Assembly (NCBI RefSeq): GCF_014205845.1
Contig: NZ_JACHCR010000005.1
Span: 62,001-126,000, forward strand
Direction of reading: 5' to 3'
Source: Mucilaginibacter cryoferens
GTDB taxonomy: Bacteria > Bacteroidota > Bacteroidia > Sphingobacteriales > Sphingobacteriaceae
Length of the DNA: 64,000 bases
Below the pieces are notes generated by a model. That model ran no database searches, was not told the DNA's origin, and was given only the letters and a program-made list of their open reading frames with translations. Shown piece after piece: positions 27,459-35,037 of this stretch. Each line of letters opens with the position of its first letter. Position 1 is the stretch's first letter. Made by a program: the position numbers and the translations under genes.

Positions 27459-28873
27459 CTCCCGCATATTCATTTATTATACTTACCTATAACGAAGAGC
27501 AGCACCTGCCGCGCTTACTGGATTCTATTGCCGGATTGAAAGCCCCTGTTTTTGTATTAGACTCGGGCAGCAATGATGGAACCATCGCGATAGCACAAAA
27601 AGCCGGGGCAACAATTTTGCAAAATGCTTTTGAAAACCACCCCAAACAATGGGACTTCGCGCTTAAAAACTTCGATATAAAAACCCCCTGGGTCATTTGT
27701 CTGGATGCCGACCAGGTGGTTACCCCCGAACTGAAAGAAAAACTGATCGGGTTTAAAAACGACGATCATCAGGATGTAGATGGCATTTATTTTAACCGCA
27801 AAAACTTTTTTAAAGGCCGCTGGATAAGGCACGGCGGATACTACCCTTTTTACTTACTTAAAATGATCCGCTACGGTGTTGGTTACTCGGATCTGAATGA
27901 AAACATGGACCATCGCTTCATTGTTCCCGGTAAAACCAAAGTGTGGAAGGACGGACATATACTGGAAGAAAATTTAAAGGAAAACAACATCAGTTTCTGG
28001 ATAGCCAAACACAACCGCTACAGCGATCTGCTGGCGCAGGAAGAGGTAGAGCGCATGCAGCAAATGCGGCAGCAAACCCTTAAGCCATCGCTATTGGGAT
28101 CGCCAGATGAGCGCACAGCCTGGCTTAAACAACTCTGGTGGCAATTGCCGCGGTATGTAAGGCCCATGCTTTACTTTATTTACCGTATGATATTTCAGCT
28201 GGGCATCCTCGAAGGGCGTATTGGTGTGATATTCCATTTTTTACAGGGCTTTTGGTTTAGGCTGATAGTTGATGTTAAAATTGATGAGATCTTAAAAAAC
28301 AAACAAAACTATACCCGGCAAATAAATATAAAACAGGTTTCGCCGATTAAATTTTTGCTCAGTTTCCTGGCGTTGTTTCTGTTGTTCTATTACTTTAACA
28401 TTTTATTTTTTGGTATCACAAGTCCCGGCAATCATTACTACCCATTTTTGGCCAACCATTTAAATTATATACAGGGGCTGCGTTGGATATTGCTTAGCTG
28501 TGCCCAACAGATACTTACATGGTTTGGCTTTAGCGCAGTGCATAATGGCACCCAGTTGCTGGTTGCCGGTAAAGGATCAATAGTGCTGGTTTACTCCTGC
28601 CTTGGGCTTGGGCTGATGAGTTTTTTCTCGGCGTTTATAATTGCTTATCCTAAAAAATTAAAACAAAAGTTTATTTTTTTATTTGCCGGCATTTTTACTA
28701 TCCAGTTTTTAAATGTGCTACGTTTTGTACTTTTAACTTTGTTCTGGAACAAAAGTGCCAATAGCATAATTGACCATCATACCATTTTTAATTTAATACT
28801 GTACATCATTATTATGATAAGCCTGTATTTTTGGGTAAAACAAAAGAGCGAAGCGACTATAAAACATGCTTAA
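27455..28873 (+). CDS. GT2 glycosyltransferase fused to an exosortase-like membrane domain
   Basis: A 472-aa two-domain protein. Residues 1-290 are a GT2 domain of the WaaE/KdtX type: FIILTYNEEQHLPRLL, DSGSNDGT (36-43), LDADQ with DAD at 84-86, and KHNRYS (185-190). Residues ~297-465 are a membrane domain with several helices. It has the exosortase triad in order: C382 in VLVYSCLGLGLMSF, R423 in FLNVLRFVLL and H441/H442 in IIDHHTIFN. Exosortases are transmembrane cysteine proteases/transpeptidases that process C-terminally tagged exported proteins. This suggests a single protein that both extends a glycan and attaches or processes a tagged partner. The start is TTG. A sequencing join is unlikely because the frame is continuous. 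Confidence 0.85.
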   Translation: MTPAYSFIILTYNEEQHLPRLLDSIAGLKAPVFVLDSGSNDGTIAIAQKAGATILQNAFENHPKQWDFALKNFDIKTPWVICLDADQVVTPELKEKLIGFKNDDHQDVDGIYFNRKNFFKGRWIRHGGYYPFYLLKMIRYGVGYSDLNENMDHRFIVPGKTKVWKDGHILEENLKENNISFWIAKHNRYSDLLAQEEVERMQQMRQQTLKPSLLGSPDERTAWLKQLWWQLPRYVRPMLYFIYRMIFQLGILEGRIGVIFHFLQGFWFRLIVDVKIDEILKNKQNYTRQINIKQVSPIKFLLSFLALFLLFYYFNILFFGITSPGNHYYPFLANHLNYIQGLRWILLSCAQQILTWFGFSAVHNGTQLLVAGKGSIVLVYSCLGLGLMSFFSAFIIAYPKKLKQKFIFLFAGIFTIQFLNVLRFVLLTLFWNKSANSIIDHHTIFNLILYIIIMISLYFWVKQKSEATIKHA

Positions 28874-29420
28874 AACCAACCTGGCAACTTATAATAATCA
28901 CCCTTTTCATCCGGGGGGCAGCATGTTGAAAAGGATCTTATGGTTTTATGTTAATGCTGTTTTCTTTAAAACCAGCTTTATTCCCTCCCGTAGTTTTAAA
29001 GTTTTTTTACTGCGGATGTTTGGCGCACAGATAGGCAAAAACGTAACCATTAAACCTGGTGTAAATATAAAGTATCCCTGGTTTTTGCAAATTGGTAACC
29101 AAACCTGGGTGGGCGAAAACGTGTGGATAGATTGCCTGGTACATATTAGCATTGGTGAAAATGTATGCCTATCGCAAGGGGCGGTACTGCTTACGGGCAG
29201 CCACAATTATAAAACCGCATCTTTTAACCTGATAACTAAAAGCGTAATTTTAGAGGATGGAGTTTGGATAGGTGCCGGTGCCATGGTAAACCTGGGTATA
29301 ACCGCCGGGAGCCATGCGGTACTCACCGCCGGTTCTACAGCTACAAAAAACCTGGAACCCTACGGCATTTACCAGGGCAACCCGGCGGTAAAGATCCGCA
29401 ACCGCGAGATAAACCTATAA
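28866..29420 (+). CDS. WcaF-like hexapeptide acetyltransferase
   Basis: A 184-aa left-handed beta-helix acetyltransferase. The order of blocks fits colanic acid acetyltransferase WcaF: an N-terminal helix (ILWFYVNAVFF), then LLRMFGAQIGKNVTIKPGV, IGNQTWVGENVWID, and LTGSHNYKTASF with the catalytic histidine. It closes with GVWIGAGAMVNLG and the YGIYQGNPAVKIR cap. It overlaps the exosortase fusion gene by 8 bp and is followed by a 22-bp gap. It likely acetylates a sugar made by this module. Confidence 0.9.
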   Translation: MLKTNLATYNNHPFHPGGSMLKRILWFYVNAVFFKTSFIPSRSFKVFLLRMFGAQIGKNVTIKPGVNIKYPWFLQIGNQTWVGENVWIDCLVHISIGENVCLSQGAVLLTGSHNYKTASFNLITKSVILEDGVWIGAGAMVNLGITAGSHAVLTAGSTATKNLEPYGIYQGNPAVKIRNREINL

Positions 29421-29442
29421 CAATAAACATTTACCTATATAT

Positions 29443-31014
29443 ATGACTACCCAACAATCGCAAACCCACAAAATTATACTGATTGCTTTAGGCCTGCTCG
29501 TACTCATTTTTGGGGTGATGATATTTATTGCCCCGGCGGCCATATTTCCAGATCCAAGCTGGGGTTTTCAAGTGATGCATAAAATGCAGGCGGGCGGGGC
29601 CTTTAATATAACCAGTAAGCCCGATGCTGCCGATATCAGCAAAAACAATAGCGAGTTTTTATCGTGGTGGTCGCCGGGTCAGTATCTGGCTCCTTACTTT
29701 TTTAAATCGTTATTTAGCATTAACGATGGCCGGGCAGCGGCCATTACTACTACGCTATGTGGTTTATTGGGGATAGCCGGCTTGTACGCTTTCTTTAAAA
29801 AGGTAGGCTTCAGCAAGCTTCTGGCTGCGGTAAGTGTATCTGTAATTGTTATTCAGCAGGCATTTGTAGTGCCTTATGTTTTTTATAACGGCGGCGAAGT
29901 ATTACTCTTCGGCTTTTCGGGATGGTTTTTATATGGGTGTGTAAGCTTCAATAAAGCCAATTGGAAACTTGCCTTATTTTTACTTCTATCTGGCTGGCTG
30001 GGTTTCTTTTGCAAATCATCGTTTTTGTGGATGTACGGAGCGGGATGTTTATACCTGTGGCTCAGCATATCGCAAAAGAAAACAGCCGTACTGGATTGGA
30101 TTAAAAACGGCATCTGGATTGCCATACCCGCCGCGCTATCCTTCGCGGTAATTTTTCTTCACTACATGGCTAAAGGAGCCAATCCGGTCGGCACATCATT
30201 AGGCTTTAAATTTAGCTGGGAAGCGCTGGCCTTTCCGCTGGCTTCGCCAATATTAACGGGATTCTCTTTAGATGATATGTTAAACGGTTTGATAGTGCAT
30301 AGCAACGCTGCCGTGCTCAACCCAACATGGTCGGCAATAGTATTATTTTTAGCCACGGTATTGAGCGTAGTTTTAGTGGTACGTATTATTGGTATTGTTC
30401 CCAATAAAAGCTACGCGCTGCTGCTTGGCGTTTTTTACAGCGTATCGATACTATTTTTTGGATATAGCTTTTTAAAGCAAGCCAATATATCTTACGAGGG
30501 CAGGCATTTGCGAATGATTGGTTTGTTGATAACGCCCGGAGTGGTTTACCTGGTTAGCTTAAGTAAGCCGCCATTTAAATTTGGTTTCGGTTTAGTTTGC
30601 CTGTTCATCGCTTTTTTAAGTCTTATGTATTTTGTACCTAGCTATCATCAAAATGCTACAAAAAATGCCAGGGGAACATCAGGCATAGCGCAGCTGTTTA
30701 TAGACCAGCCCTCCTTAAACCAAATAACCGAGCTTGATAAGAAAAACACCAACGCTATTTTTGTATTTGTAAGTCCCGATCTGGGCCTGGAGATAAACCA
30801 CAACCGCTACGTAATATTAGATCCGATAGACGCTGAGATTAAAATTGACTATGAGGATTATGCACATTATGGCCATGCCGGCCCTATCTTTATTATGCTG
30901 CCGGCAAGCTATATGGGACCAAAATCAAACATTATACGTAAATGCTTCCCTGGCTACAAAGGCTTCCACATGGATATGCTGAGTAACGATTACGTATTAT
31001 ATTCGGCTAAATAA
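29443..31014 (+). CDS. Polytopic membrane protein, possible GT-C glycosyltransferase
   Basis: I do not recognise a named family. The 523-aa protein has about ten hydrophobic helices within residues 1-400 and a soluble C-terminal part of ~120 residues. The first periplasmic loop has FPDPSWGFQVMHKM and SWWSPGQYLAPYFF, a layout like GT-C enzymes of the GT39/ArnT kind, in which an acidic residue in the first loop is catalytic. As the last gene of the locus it could transfer a sugar from a polyprenyl-phosphate carrier outside the membrane. Two strong hairpins follow it within 100 bp. Confidence 0.7.
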   Translation: MTTQQSQTHKIILIALGLLVLIFGVMIFIAPAAIFPDPSWGFQVMHKMQAGGAFNITSKPDAADISKNNSEFLSWWSPGQYLAPYFFKSLFSINDGRAAAITTTLCGLLGIAGLYAFFKKVGFSKLLAAVSVSVIVIQQAFVVPYVFYNGGEVLLFGFSGWFLYGCVSFNKANWKLALFLLLSGWLGFFCKSSFLWMYGAGCLYLWLSISQKKTAVLDWIKNGIWIAIPAALSFAVIFLHYMAKGANPVGTSLGFKFSWEALAFPLASPILTGFSLDDMLNGLIVHSNAAVLNPTWSAIVLFLATVLSVVLVVRIIGIVPNKSYALLLGVFYSVSILFFGYSFLKQANISYEGRHLRMIGLLITPGVVYLVSLSKPPFKFGFGLVCLFIAFLSLMYFVPSYHQNATKNARGTSGIAQLFIDQPSLNQITELDKKNTNAIFVFVSPDLGLEINHNRYVILDPIDAEIKIDYEDYAHYGHAGPIFIMLPASYMGPKSNIIRKCFPGYKGFHMDMLSNDYVLYSAK

Positions 31015-31015
31015 G

Positions 31016-31043
31016 CGAAAAGCTCAAGGCCGAAAGCTTTTCG
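31016..31043 (+). terminator. Hairpin after the polysaccharide locus
   Basis: CGAAAAGCT (31016-31024) and AGCTTTTCG (31035-31043) form a perfect 9-bp stem two bases after the stop of the last polysaccharide gene. The region after it is AT-rich but has no long T tract, so it may act together with the second hairpin. Confidence 0.6.
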
Positions 31044-31072
31044 TATAAAATTAGAATAAATTAGTTATTTCG

Positions 31073-31111
31073 AAATAAGGCTGGCTCACTAATATTGAGC
31101 CAGCCTTATTT
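31073..31111. terminator. Strong bidirectional terminator between convergent operons
   Basis: AAATAAGGCTGGCTCA (31073-31088) and its exact reverse complement (31096-31111) form a 16-bp perfect stem with a 7-base loop. A-rich and T-rich flanks on the two sides let it work in both directions, ending the + strand polysaccharide locus and the - strand adk-obg unit. Confidence 0.85.
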
Positions 31112-31149
31112 GCTTTTGGCCTTCGGCTTTCTAACTCTCTTTAAAAGAG

Positions 31150-32157
31150 TTATACCGTTGCCTTATTTATTTCGGCCCAAAGCAGGTCTTTTAGCCCGGT
31201 AAGATTTTTTTGCGCTACCGATGATATAAATATAGATGGAACGCCTTCGGGGAGTTCCTTTTTCATTTCGGCCTGTAGCTCGTCATCCAGCATATCCATT
31301 TTGGTTACGGCTAAAACGCGGGGCTTGTGCATCAGTTCGGCATTGTACTCCTGTAATTCGTTCAGCAATATCTCGTACTCTTGTTTTATAGTACGCGTGG
31401 TATCCGCAGGTACCATAAACAACAATACCGAGTTACGCTCGATGTGCCTCAAAAACCTAAATCCTAAACCTTTACCTTGCGATGCGCCTTCAATAATACC
31501 CGGAATATCGGCCATTACAAATGAGCGGTTATCGCGGTATGATACGATGCCCAGGTTGGGTACCAATGTAGTAAAAGCATAGTCGGCAATCTCTGGCTTG
31601 GCAGCAGATACTACCGAAAGCAGGGTTGATTTACCCGCATTAGGGAAACCTACCAAACCAACATCGGCTAATATTTTTAATTCAAGTACATTCCAGTCTT
31701 CTTTACCATCTTCGCCGGGTTGGGCAAAACGGGGGGTTTGCTGGGTTGGCGTTTTAAAATGCCAGTTACCTAAACCACCACGGCCACCAGGGGTTAATAT
31801 GCGGGTTTCGCCATCCTGGGTTATCTCAAAAATAACTTCACCGGTTTCGGCATTTTTTACGGTTGTACCCAAGGGTACTTCCAATATCTCGTCTCTACCG
31901 GTTTTACCACTGCGTAAAGAGCTGCCACCCGAATCACCATCGCCGGCAATTACGTGCTTGCGGTACTTGAGGTGCAGCATGGTCCATAACTGGGCATTGC
32001 CTTTAACAATCACATGACCGCCACGACCACCATCGCCACCATCCGGACCGCCCTTAGAGGTTAATATATCACGGTGTAAATGCGCAGAACCCGCCCCTCC
32101 GTGCCCACTGCGGCAACAGATTTTCACATAATCAACAAAATTGGAACCTTGCGACAT
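31150..32157 (-). CDS. obg: Obg/CgtA family GTPase
   Basis: A 335-aa ribosome-associated GTPase with roles in 50S maturation and stress signalling. The glycine-rich Obg fold occupies residues ~1-160 ([14 protein letters not shown] and GGRGGLGN). The G domain follows, with G1 GFPNAGKS (170-177), G3 ADIPG and G4 TKMD. The protein ends soon after the G domain and lacks the extra C-terminal domain of Bacillus-type Obg, as in many Bacteroidota. It lies 123 bp downstream of adk on the same strand, a common pairing in this phylum. Confidence 0.97.
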   Translation of the reverse strand: MSQGSNFVDYVKICCRSGHGGAGSAHLHRDILTSKGGPDGGDGGRGGHVIVKGNAQLWTMLHLKYRKHVIAGDGDSGGSSLRSGKTGRDEILEVPLGTTVKNAETGEVIFEITQDGETRILTPGGRGGLGNWHFKTPTQQTPRFAQPGEDGKEDWNVLELKILADVGLVGFPNAGKSTLLSVVSAAKPEIADYAFTTLVPNLGIVSYRDNRSFVMADIPGIIEGASQGKGLGFRFLRHIERNSVLLFMVPADTTRTIKQEYEILLNELQEYNAELMHKPRVLAVTKMDMLDDELQAEMKKELPEGVPSIFISSVAQKNLTGLKDLLWAEINKATV

Positions 32158-32182
32158 AATTTTCTTCTTTTTTTTGAGACGG

Positions 32183-32245
32183 AAAGTCCGAAAGTTAGTA
32201 AAGTCCGGAAGTTTAAGAATTTGACGTTCCTAACTTTCGGACTTT
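32183..32245. repeat. Inverted repeat between adk and obg
   Basis: AAAGTCCGAAAGTTAG (32183-32198) and its perfect reverse complement (32230-32245) flank a 31-base spacer. Degenerate copies (AAGTCCGGAAGTT, AACTTCCCGTC) extend the symmetry on both sides, so the whole 32178-32272 stretch can fold into a long hairpin in the adk-obg transcript. Confidence 0.8.
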
Positions 32246-32280
32246 ACTAACTTCCCGTCTTCCGGGACTTTAACCTTAAT

Positions 32281-32862
32281 TTAACCTTTTAACCAGGTTT
32301 CAATAATAGCACATACCTGGGCAAAGATATCATCTACCGAGCCAATGCCATTAATGCTTTTAAACTTATCCTGATTTTTATAGAAATCGGCTACAGGAGC
32401 GGTTTTATCATTATACTCGTGAATACGTTTGCTGATAACTTCCGGATTAGCATCATCTGGCCGGCCAGAATCCTTACCACGCAGCAACAGGCGGCGCAAT
32501 AATTCATCGTCACCAACTTCAAGCGCTATCATACCAGATATAGCCGACCCCTTACTGGTTAGCAAGCTATCCAAAGCTTCGGCCTGGGCAACGGTACGTG
32601 GGAAACCATCAAAAATGAAACCCTTCGCATCTTTATTGCTATCCAGTTTATTGCTGATCATGCCAATTACAACCGCATCCGGAACCAGTTTGCCATCGTC
32701 CATCAGTTTCTTAGCTTCTAAACCAAGTTCGGTTCCTTGTGCAATTTCGCCACGTAAAAGATCGCCGGTTGATAGATGGATCAATCCATATTGTTCAATA
32801 AGCTTATGTGACTGAGTCCCTTTCCCAGCTCCGGGAGGACCAAACAATACCAGGTTTAGCAT
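32281..32862 (-). CDS. adk: Adenylate kinase
   Basis: A 193-aa adenylate kinase that converts ATP and AMP to two ADP. The P-loop GPPGAGKGT is at residues 8-16. HLSTGDLLR is the AMP-binding block, FDGFPRTVAQAEAL the lid-proximal motif, and LLLRGKDSGRPDD the short lid region. There is no zinc-finger lid, so this is the short form. It is the first protein gene after tRNA-Arg on the - strand and is probably co-transcribed with obg. Confidence 0.97.
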   Translation of the reverse strand: MLNLVLFGPPGAGKGTQSHKLIEQYGLIHLSTGDLLRGEIAQGTELGLEAKKLMDDGKLVPDAVVIGMISNKLDSNKDAKGFIFDGFPRTVAQAEALDSLLTSKGSAISGMIALEVGDDELLRRLLLRGKDSGRPDDANPEVISKRIHEYNDKTAPVADFYKNQDKFKSINGIGSVDDIFAQVCAIIETWLKG

Positions 32863-32878
32863 GCTCGTTATAAATTAA

Positions 32879-32907
32879 AAGCCTTTCGGTACAATACAGA
32901 AAGGCTT
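32879..32907 (-). terminator. Terminator of tRNA-Arg
   Basis: On the - strand, AAGCCTTTC and GAAAGGCTT pair in a 9-bp stem starting 11 bases after the tRNA 3' end, followed by TTTTAATTTA. It separates the tRNA from adk. Confidence 0.8.
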
Positions 32908-32917
32908 AGGATTTGTG

Positions 32918-32991
<74 letters not shown>

Positions 32992-33057
32992 ATTATTTTA
33001 TTTTCCGGCTCAGTTTTAAGGGGATTCCCTTAATTCGTTGCTTTTTTAAACGGAATG

Positions 33058-33065
33058 CAAAGATA
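33058..33065 (-). promoter_or_regulatory. Candidate -7 box of the tRNA-Arg promoter
   Basis: The - strand reads TATCTTTG, an exact match to the Bacteroidota -7 consensus TAnnTTTG, about 67 bases before the tRNA. I see no well-spaced TTTG -33 box. A small palindrome (TTAAGGG/CCCTTAA, 33016-33033) lies between it and the tRNA. Confidence 0.5.
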
Positions 33066-33198
33066 GATTTTTTTTTTAATTCGTCACATTTTTTTTCAAA
33101 AAACATATAAATCATTCAAAATCACAGCAGTATTTTTGTTTCTGATTTACTTGTTTGTTTTATATATCTTTAAAATTTTTAACTGTACAGCGCCATAA

Positions 33199-34281
33199 GT
33201 GAAGTTTAACAAAAACAACAGCCTTTTTTCTGATATAAAAGAGATTCCAGCTATTCTTGATCAAAAAATATACCCATCGCTAAACGGGTTGCGGGCCGTA
33301 TCCATTATTATGGTGCTTATACATCATTTTATACTTAATTACAATCCTTATTTTCAAAGTCTGGTATTTATTGGCCCTTTAGGTGTAGACATATTTTTTG
33401 TGATCAGCGGCTTTCTGATAACCACTTTATGTATTAAAGAAAAGGTAACCATGGGCCATCTTTCGCTCAAAAACTTTTACATCAGGCGCGCTTTACGCAT
33501 ATTGCCCGTTGCTTATTTATACATTATTGTAATAGCCATACTCAGTTACTTTTTTAAGTTGCATGTTGGCGCTTTAAGCTTTATTTCGTCGGCATTGTTT
33601 ATTGCCAATCTATCTTATTTCCGGAGACTACAGTTTGACTGGAGCCTGGCCCATTACTGGTCACTATCAGTAGAAGAACAGTTTTATATTTTGTTCCCGG
33701 TTTTTATCAAAAAGAAATTCTCATTGTATGTAGGTATCCTTTTGATAGTTGTTTTATTGGCTCCCCTGTTGGTTTACCTGCAAACGATAATAAACTTTTT
33801 AAATATTGAAGTGCTATCCGCGGCATTAAGATATTTGATAAAATTTCAGGGAATCTCTGTAGGTTGTCTTTTTTCGATCTTATTATTCAAGGGTTATTTA
33901 AACTTTGGCCGTTTTGGATTACCTGCTACACTTTTTTCCATTTTTGTTATATTTTTCTTAAAATTTGATGCTTTTTTCACCCTGCAATCTTGTTTTATTA
34001 ACCTAATTATATCAGTTTTTGTGGGTATTATCATCGTTAATAACATAAGCCCTAAAACCAACCTGGTGTACCGTTTTCTGAATTTAAAGCCGCTAAGTTT
34101 TATTGGGATATTATCATACAGCATCTACATTTGGCAGCAAATATTTCTATCGCACGATACCCGGTTTCCATTAACCAAATACCCCATCAACCTGTTGTTT
34201 CTGGTGCTGGTACCGGTGTTATCTTACTTCTATTATGAAAAGTACTTTTTAAAACTGAAGTCGAGGTTTATCAAAAAGTAA
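33199..34281 (+). CDS. Membrane acyltransferase 3 family protein (OafA-like)
   Basis: A 360-aa integral membrane acyltransferase. The block LNGLRAVSIIMVLIHHF near residue 28 carries the conserved Arg and the His-His pair; GVDIFFVISGFLIT, then FYIRRALRILPVAYLY (the RRxxRIxP motif), then HYWSLSVEEQFYILFP follow, which are all hallmark segments of O-acetyltransferases. About ten hydrophobic helices run to the basic C-terminus. The start codon is GTG. It stands alone between tRNA-Arg and a convergent peroxiredoxin gene, away from the large glycan locus, and is visibly AT-rich, so its substrate is unclear. Confidence 0.92.
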   Translation: MKFNKNNSLFSDIKEIPAILDQKIYPSLNGLRAVSIIMVLIHHFILNYNPYFQSLVFIGPLGVDIFFVISGFLITTLCIKEKVTMGHLSLKNFYIRRALRILPVAYLYIIVIAILSYFFKLHVGALSFISSALFIANLSYFRRLQFDWSLAHYWSLSVEEQFYILFPVFIKKKFSLYVGILLIVVLLAPLLVYLQTIINFLNIEVLSAALRYLIKFQGISVGCLFSILLFKGYLNFGRFGLPATLFSIFVIFFLKFDAFFTLQSCFINLIISVFVGIIIVNNISPKTNLVYRFLNLKPLSFIGILSYSIYIWQQIFLSHDTRFPLTKYPINLLFLVLVPVLSYFYYEKYFLKLKSRFIKK

Positions 34282-34292
34282 CTACATAAAAA

Positions 34293-34321
34293 AGCCTGTT
34301 AAGTATTTAGCTTAACAGGCT
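34293..34321. terminator. Bidirectional terminator between convergent genes
   Basis: AGCCTGTTAAG (34293-34303) and CTTAACAGGCT (34311-34321) form a perfect 11-bp stem with a 7-base loop. On the - strand it is followed by six T residues, so it should end the peroxiredoxin transcript; it can also serve the + strand acyltransferase gene. Confidence 0.85.
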
Positions 34322-34343
34322 CAATATTGTATAGTTGACAAAA

Positions 34344-34805
34344 CTATTTTACAACTTCGGCAATTGCTTCAAAGTTAGGTAAGTCGGTAGCTACCTCTAA
34401 TACTTCGGCGTAAATGATGTTTTGGTTCTCATCTATCACAAAAGCAGCGCGTTTTGATACGCCTTTAAGGCCCATCACAAAATCGGCATAAATAGCGTTG
34501 TAAGCGGTTGATACTTCCTTATTAAAATCTGATAACAGATCAAACTGGTAGTTATTCTCTTCTTTAAACTTAGCCAGCGTAAACGGAGAATCGACAGAAA
34601 TACCTAATATAGTGGCATTTAAACCATCGTAGTAACCAAAACTATCTCTCATGGTGCAAAGCTGCGTGGTACAAACGCCGGTAAATGCAAAAGGGAAAAA
34701 ATGTAATACCACTTTACGGCCCTTAAAATCGGCCAGTGATACAGATTGTAATGCTGATGATACTAATGTAAATTGTGGTGCCGCCTGGCCTGTTTGTAAT
34801 GACAT
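34344..34805 (-). CDS. Peroxiredoxin (AhpC/TSA family, AhpE/BCP-like)
   Basis: A 153-aa thiol peroxidase that reduces hydrogen peroxide and organic peroxides. The active-site block FPFAFTGVC gives Thr42 and the peroxidatic Cys45 in the PxxxTxxC arrangement, with a further Cys50 (TQLC) that could act as resolving cysteine. GISVDSPFTLAKFKEE and AAFVIDENQNIIYAE match the later family blocks. The length fits atypical or one-Cys peroxiredoxins. It is a single gene with its own terminator. Confidence 0.93.
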   Translation of the reverse strand: MSLQTGQAAPQFTLVSSALQSVSLADFKGRKVVLHFFPFAFTGVCTTQLCTMRDSFGYYDGLNATILGISVDSPFTLAKFKEENNYQFDLLSDFNKEVSTAYNAIYADFVMGLKGVSKRAAFVIDENQNIIYAEVLEVATDLPNFEAIAEVVK

Positions 34806-35037
34806 ATTGGATGGGTTTTATAGTGCAAATAAATCGTATTTAATTATCAGTTGCTAATTATGGAGATAATCAGATTGTAAATTTAAAAAGCAGCTTCGGG
34901 TATTTAACACATTGCCCTTGTTTTTAACTTTATTTAACAGGCAGTTTTACAAAGCATTACATAGTTTAGTGGTTCAGAAAAGCAACCTGCAAATCTACTT
35001 GTTTAACTGTTATCATCAACCTTATTAAATAACTGCC

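Noticed and set aside
27455..28873. The exosortase fusion as an assembly or reading error
   Set aside because: The frame is continuous with no internal stop, both domains have their key residues in order, and overlapping starts and stops continue on both sides.
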